Assembly: GCF_000429545.1 (NCBI RefSeq)
Contig: NZ_KE386914.1
Span: 158,977-222,976, forward strand
Source: Arenibacter certesii DSM 19833
GTDB taxonomy: Bacteria; Bacteroidota; Bacteroidia; Flavobacteriales; Flavobacteriaceae
Reading direction: 5' to 3'
Length of the DNA stretch: 64,000 nt
Positions within the stretch are counted from its first letter, which is position 1; each line of letters starts with the position of its first letter. The position numbers and the translations under genes were made by a program. Under the pieces are notes generated by a model that made no database searches, was not told the DNA's origin, and was given only the letters and a program-made list of their open reading frames with translations. Of this stretch, positions 63,977 to 64,000 are shown in pieces.

Positions 63977-64000
63977 TCAATTTTTATTCCAAATTCCAAA

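Overview
The window looks like chromosomal DNA of a marine-type flavobacterium (Bacteroidota, Flavobacteriaceae). The evidence is the low GC content, the Bacteroidota-type promoter boxes (TAnnTTTG), a UpxY/NusG-like regulator in a capsule locus, a bacillithiol enzyme (BshA), flavobacterial OmpA proteins with an Ala/Glu/Lys-rich coiled coil, and the familiar block of MCE protein, Fe-S proteins, amidase, LptD and RidA. No rRNA, tRNA, intact insertion sequence or CRISPR array was recognised.

Layout. 1-5.3 kb: a YbdG-type MscS channel and an amidohydrolase in repeat-rich DNA. 5.3-9.7 kb: a WecA-like initiating transferase and a UpxY-type antiterminator, each alone between long repeat-filled spacers. 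9.7-29.2 kb: a capsule or exopolysaccharide operon. It opens with a structured leader carrying an ops-like element. It continues with a UDP-HexNAc dehydrogenase and epimerase (UDP-GalNAcA route), with a GxxExxY nuclease-like gene between perfect inverted repeats. An AT-rich, serotype-like cassette follows (Wzx, nitroreductase, pyruvyl transferase, GT2, CapK-like ligase, Wzy, three GT4 enzymes, acyltransferase). The operon ends with a PglD/PglE/PglF/PglC-like set and a UDP-GlcNAc 2-epimerase. 29.5-36.4 kb: export genes wza and wzc, then two Wzi-like porins. 36.4-41.5 kb: two OmpA paralogues, each with duplicated downstream repeat DNA. 41.7-64 kb: a housekeeping envelope and metabolism region with a PrcB-like protein, BshA, a GH3/beta-lactamase fusion, Fe-S proteins, MCE, amidase, LptD, RidA, a GlcNAc-kinase-like protein, GAPDH, PfkA and TamB.

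How the parts work together. The 9.7-36.4 kb genes form a nearly complete Wzx/Wzy pathway: nucleotide-sugar supply, initiation on undecaprenyl phosphate, chain assembly, flipping, polymerisation, export through Wza/Wzc and surface attachment through Wzi. No Wzb phosphatase is present. The most interesting feature is the pairing of an RfaH/UpxY paralogue with a downstream operon leader that contains the 12-mer GGCGGAGCCGTG. This resembles the enterobacterial ops element, sits in a hairpin, and follows a good promoter box.

The second theme is the intergenic DNA. Nearly every long spacer is built from degenerate repeats of fixed short period. One family has a 7-bp period (CAGTNNT-like, grading into CAATTAA), and another has an 8-bp period (CATTAACA/CCAAATTA-like). 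Longer families are layered on these: REP-like hairpins in about 196-bp tandem units, a GGGCGTTCCCC element, a GCGCGGAGTTT/CTGGCTCCTC element and a GAGAACTCACAC element.
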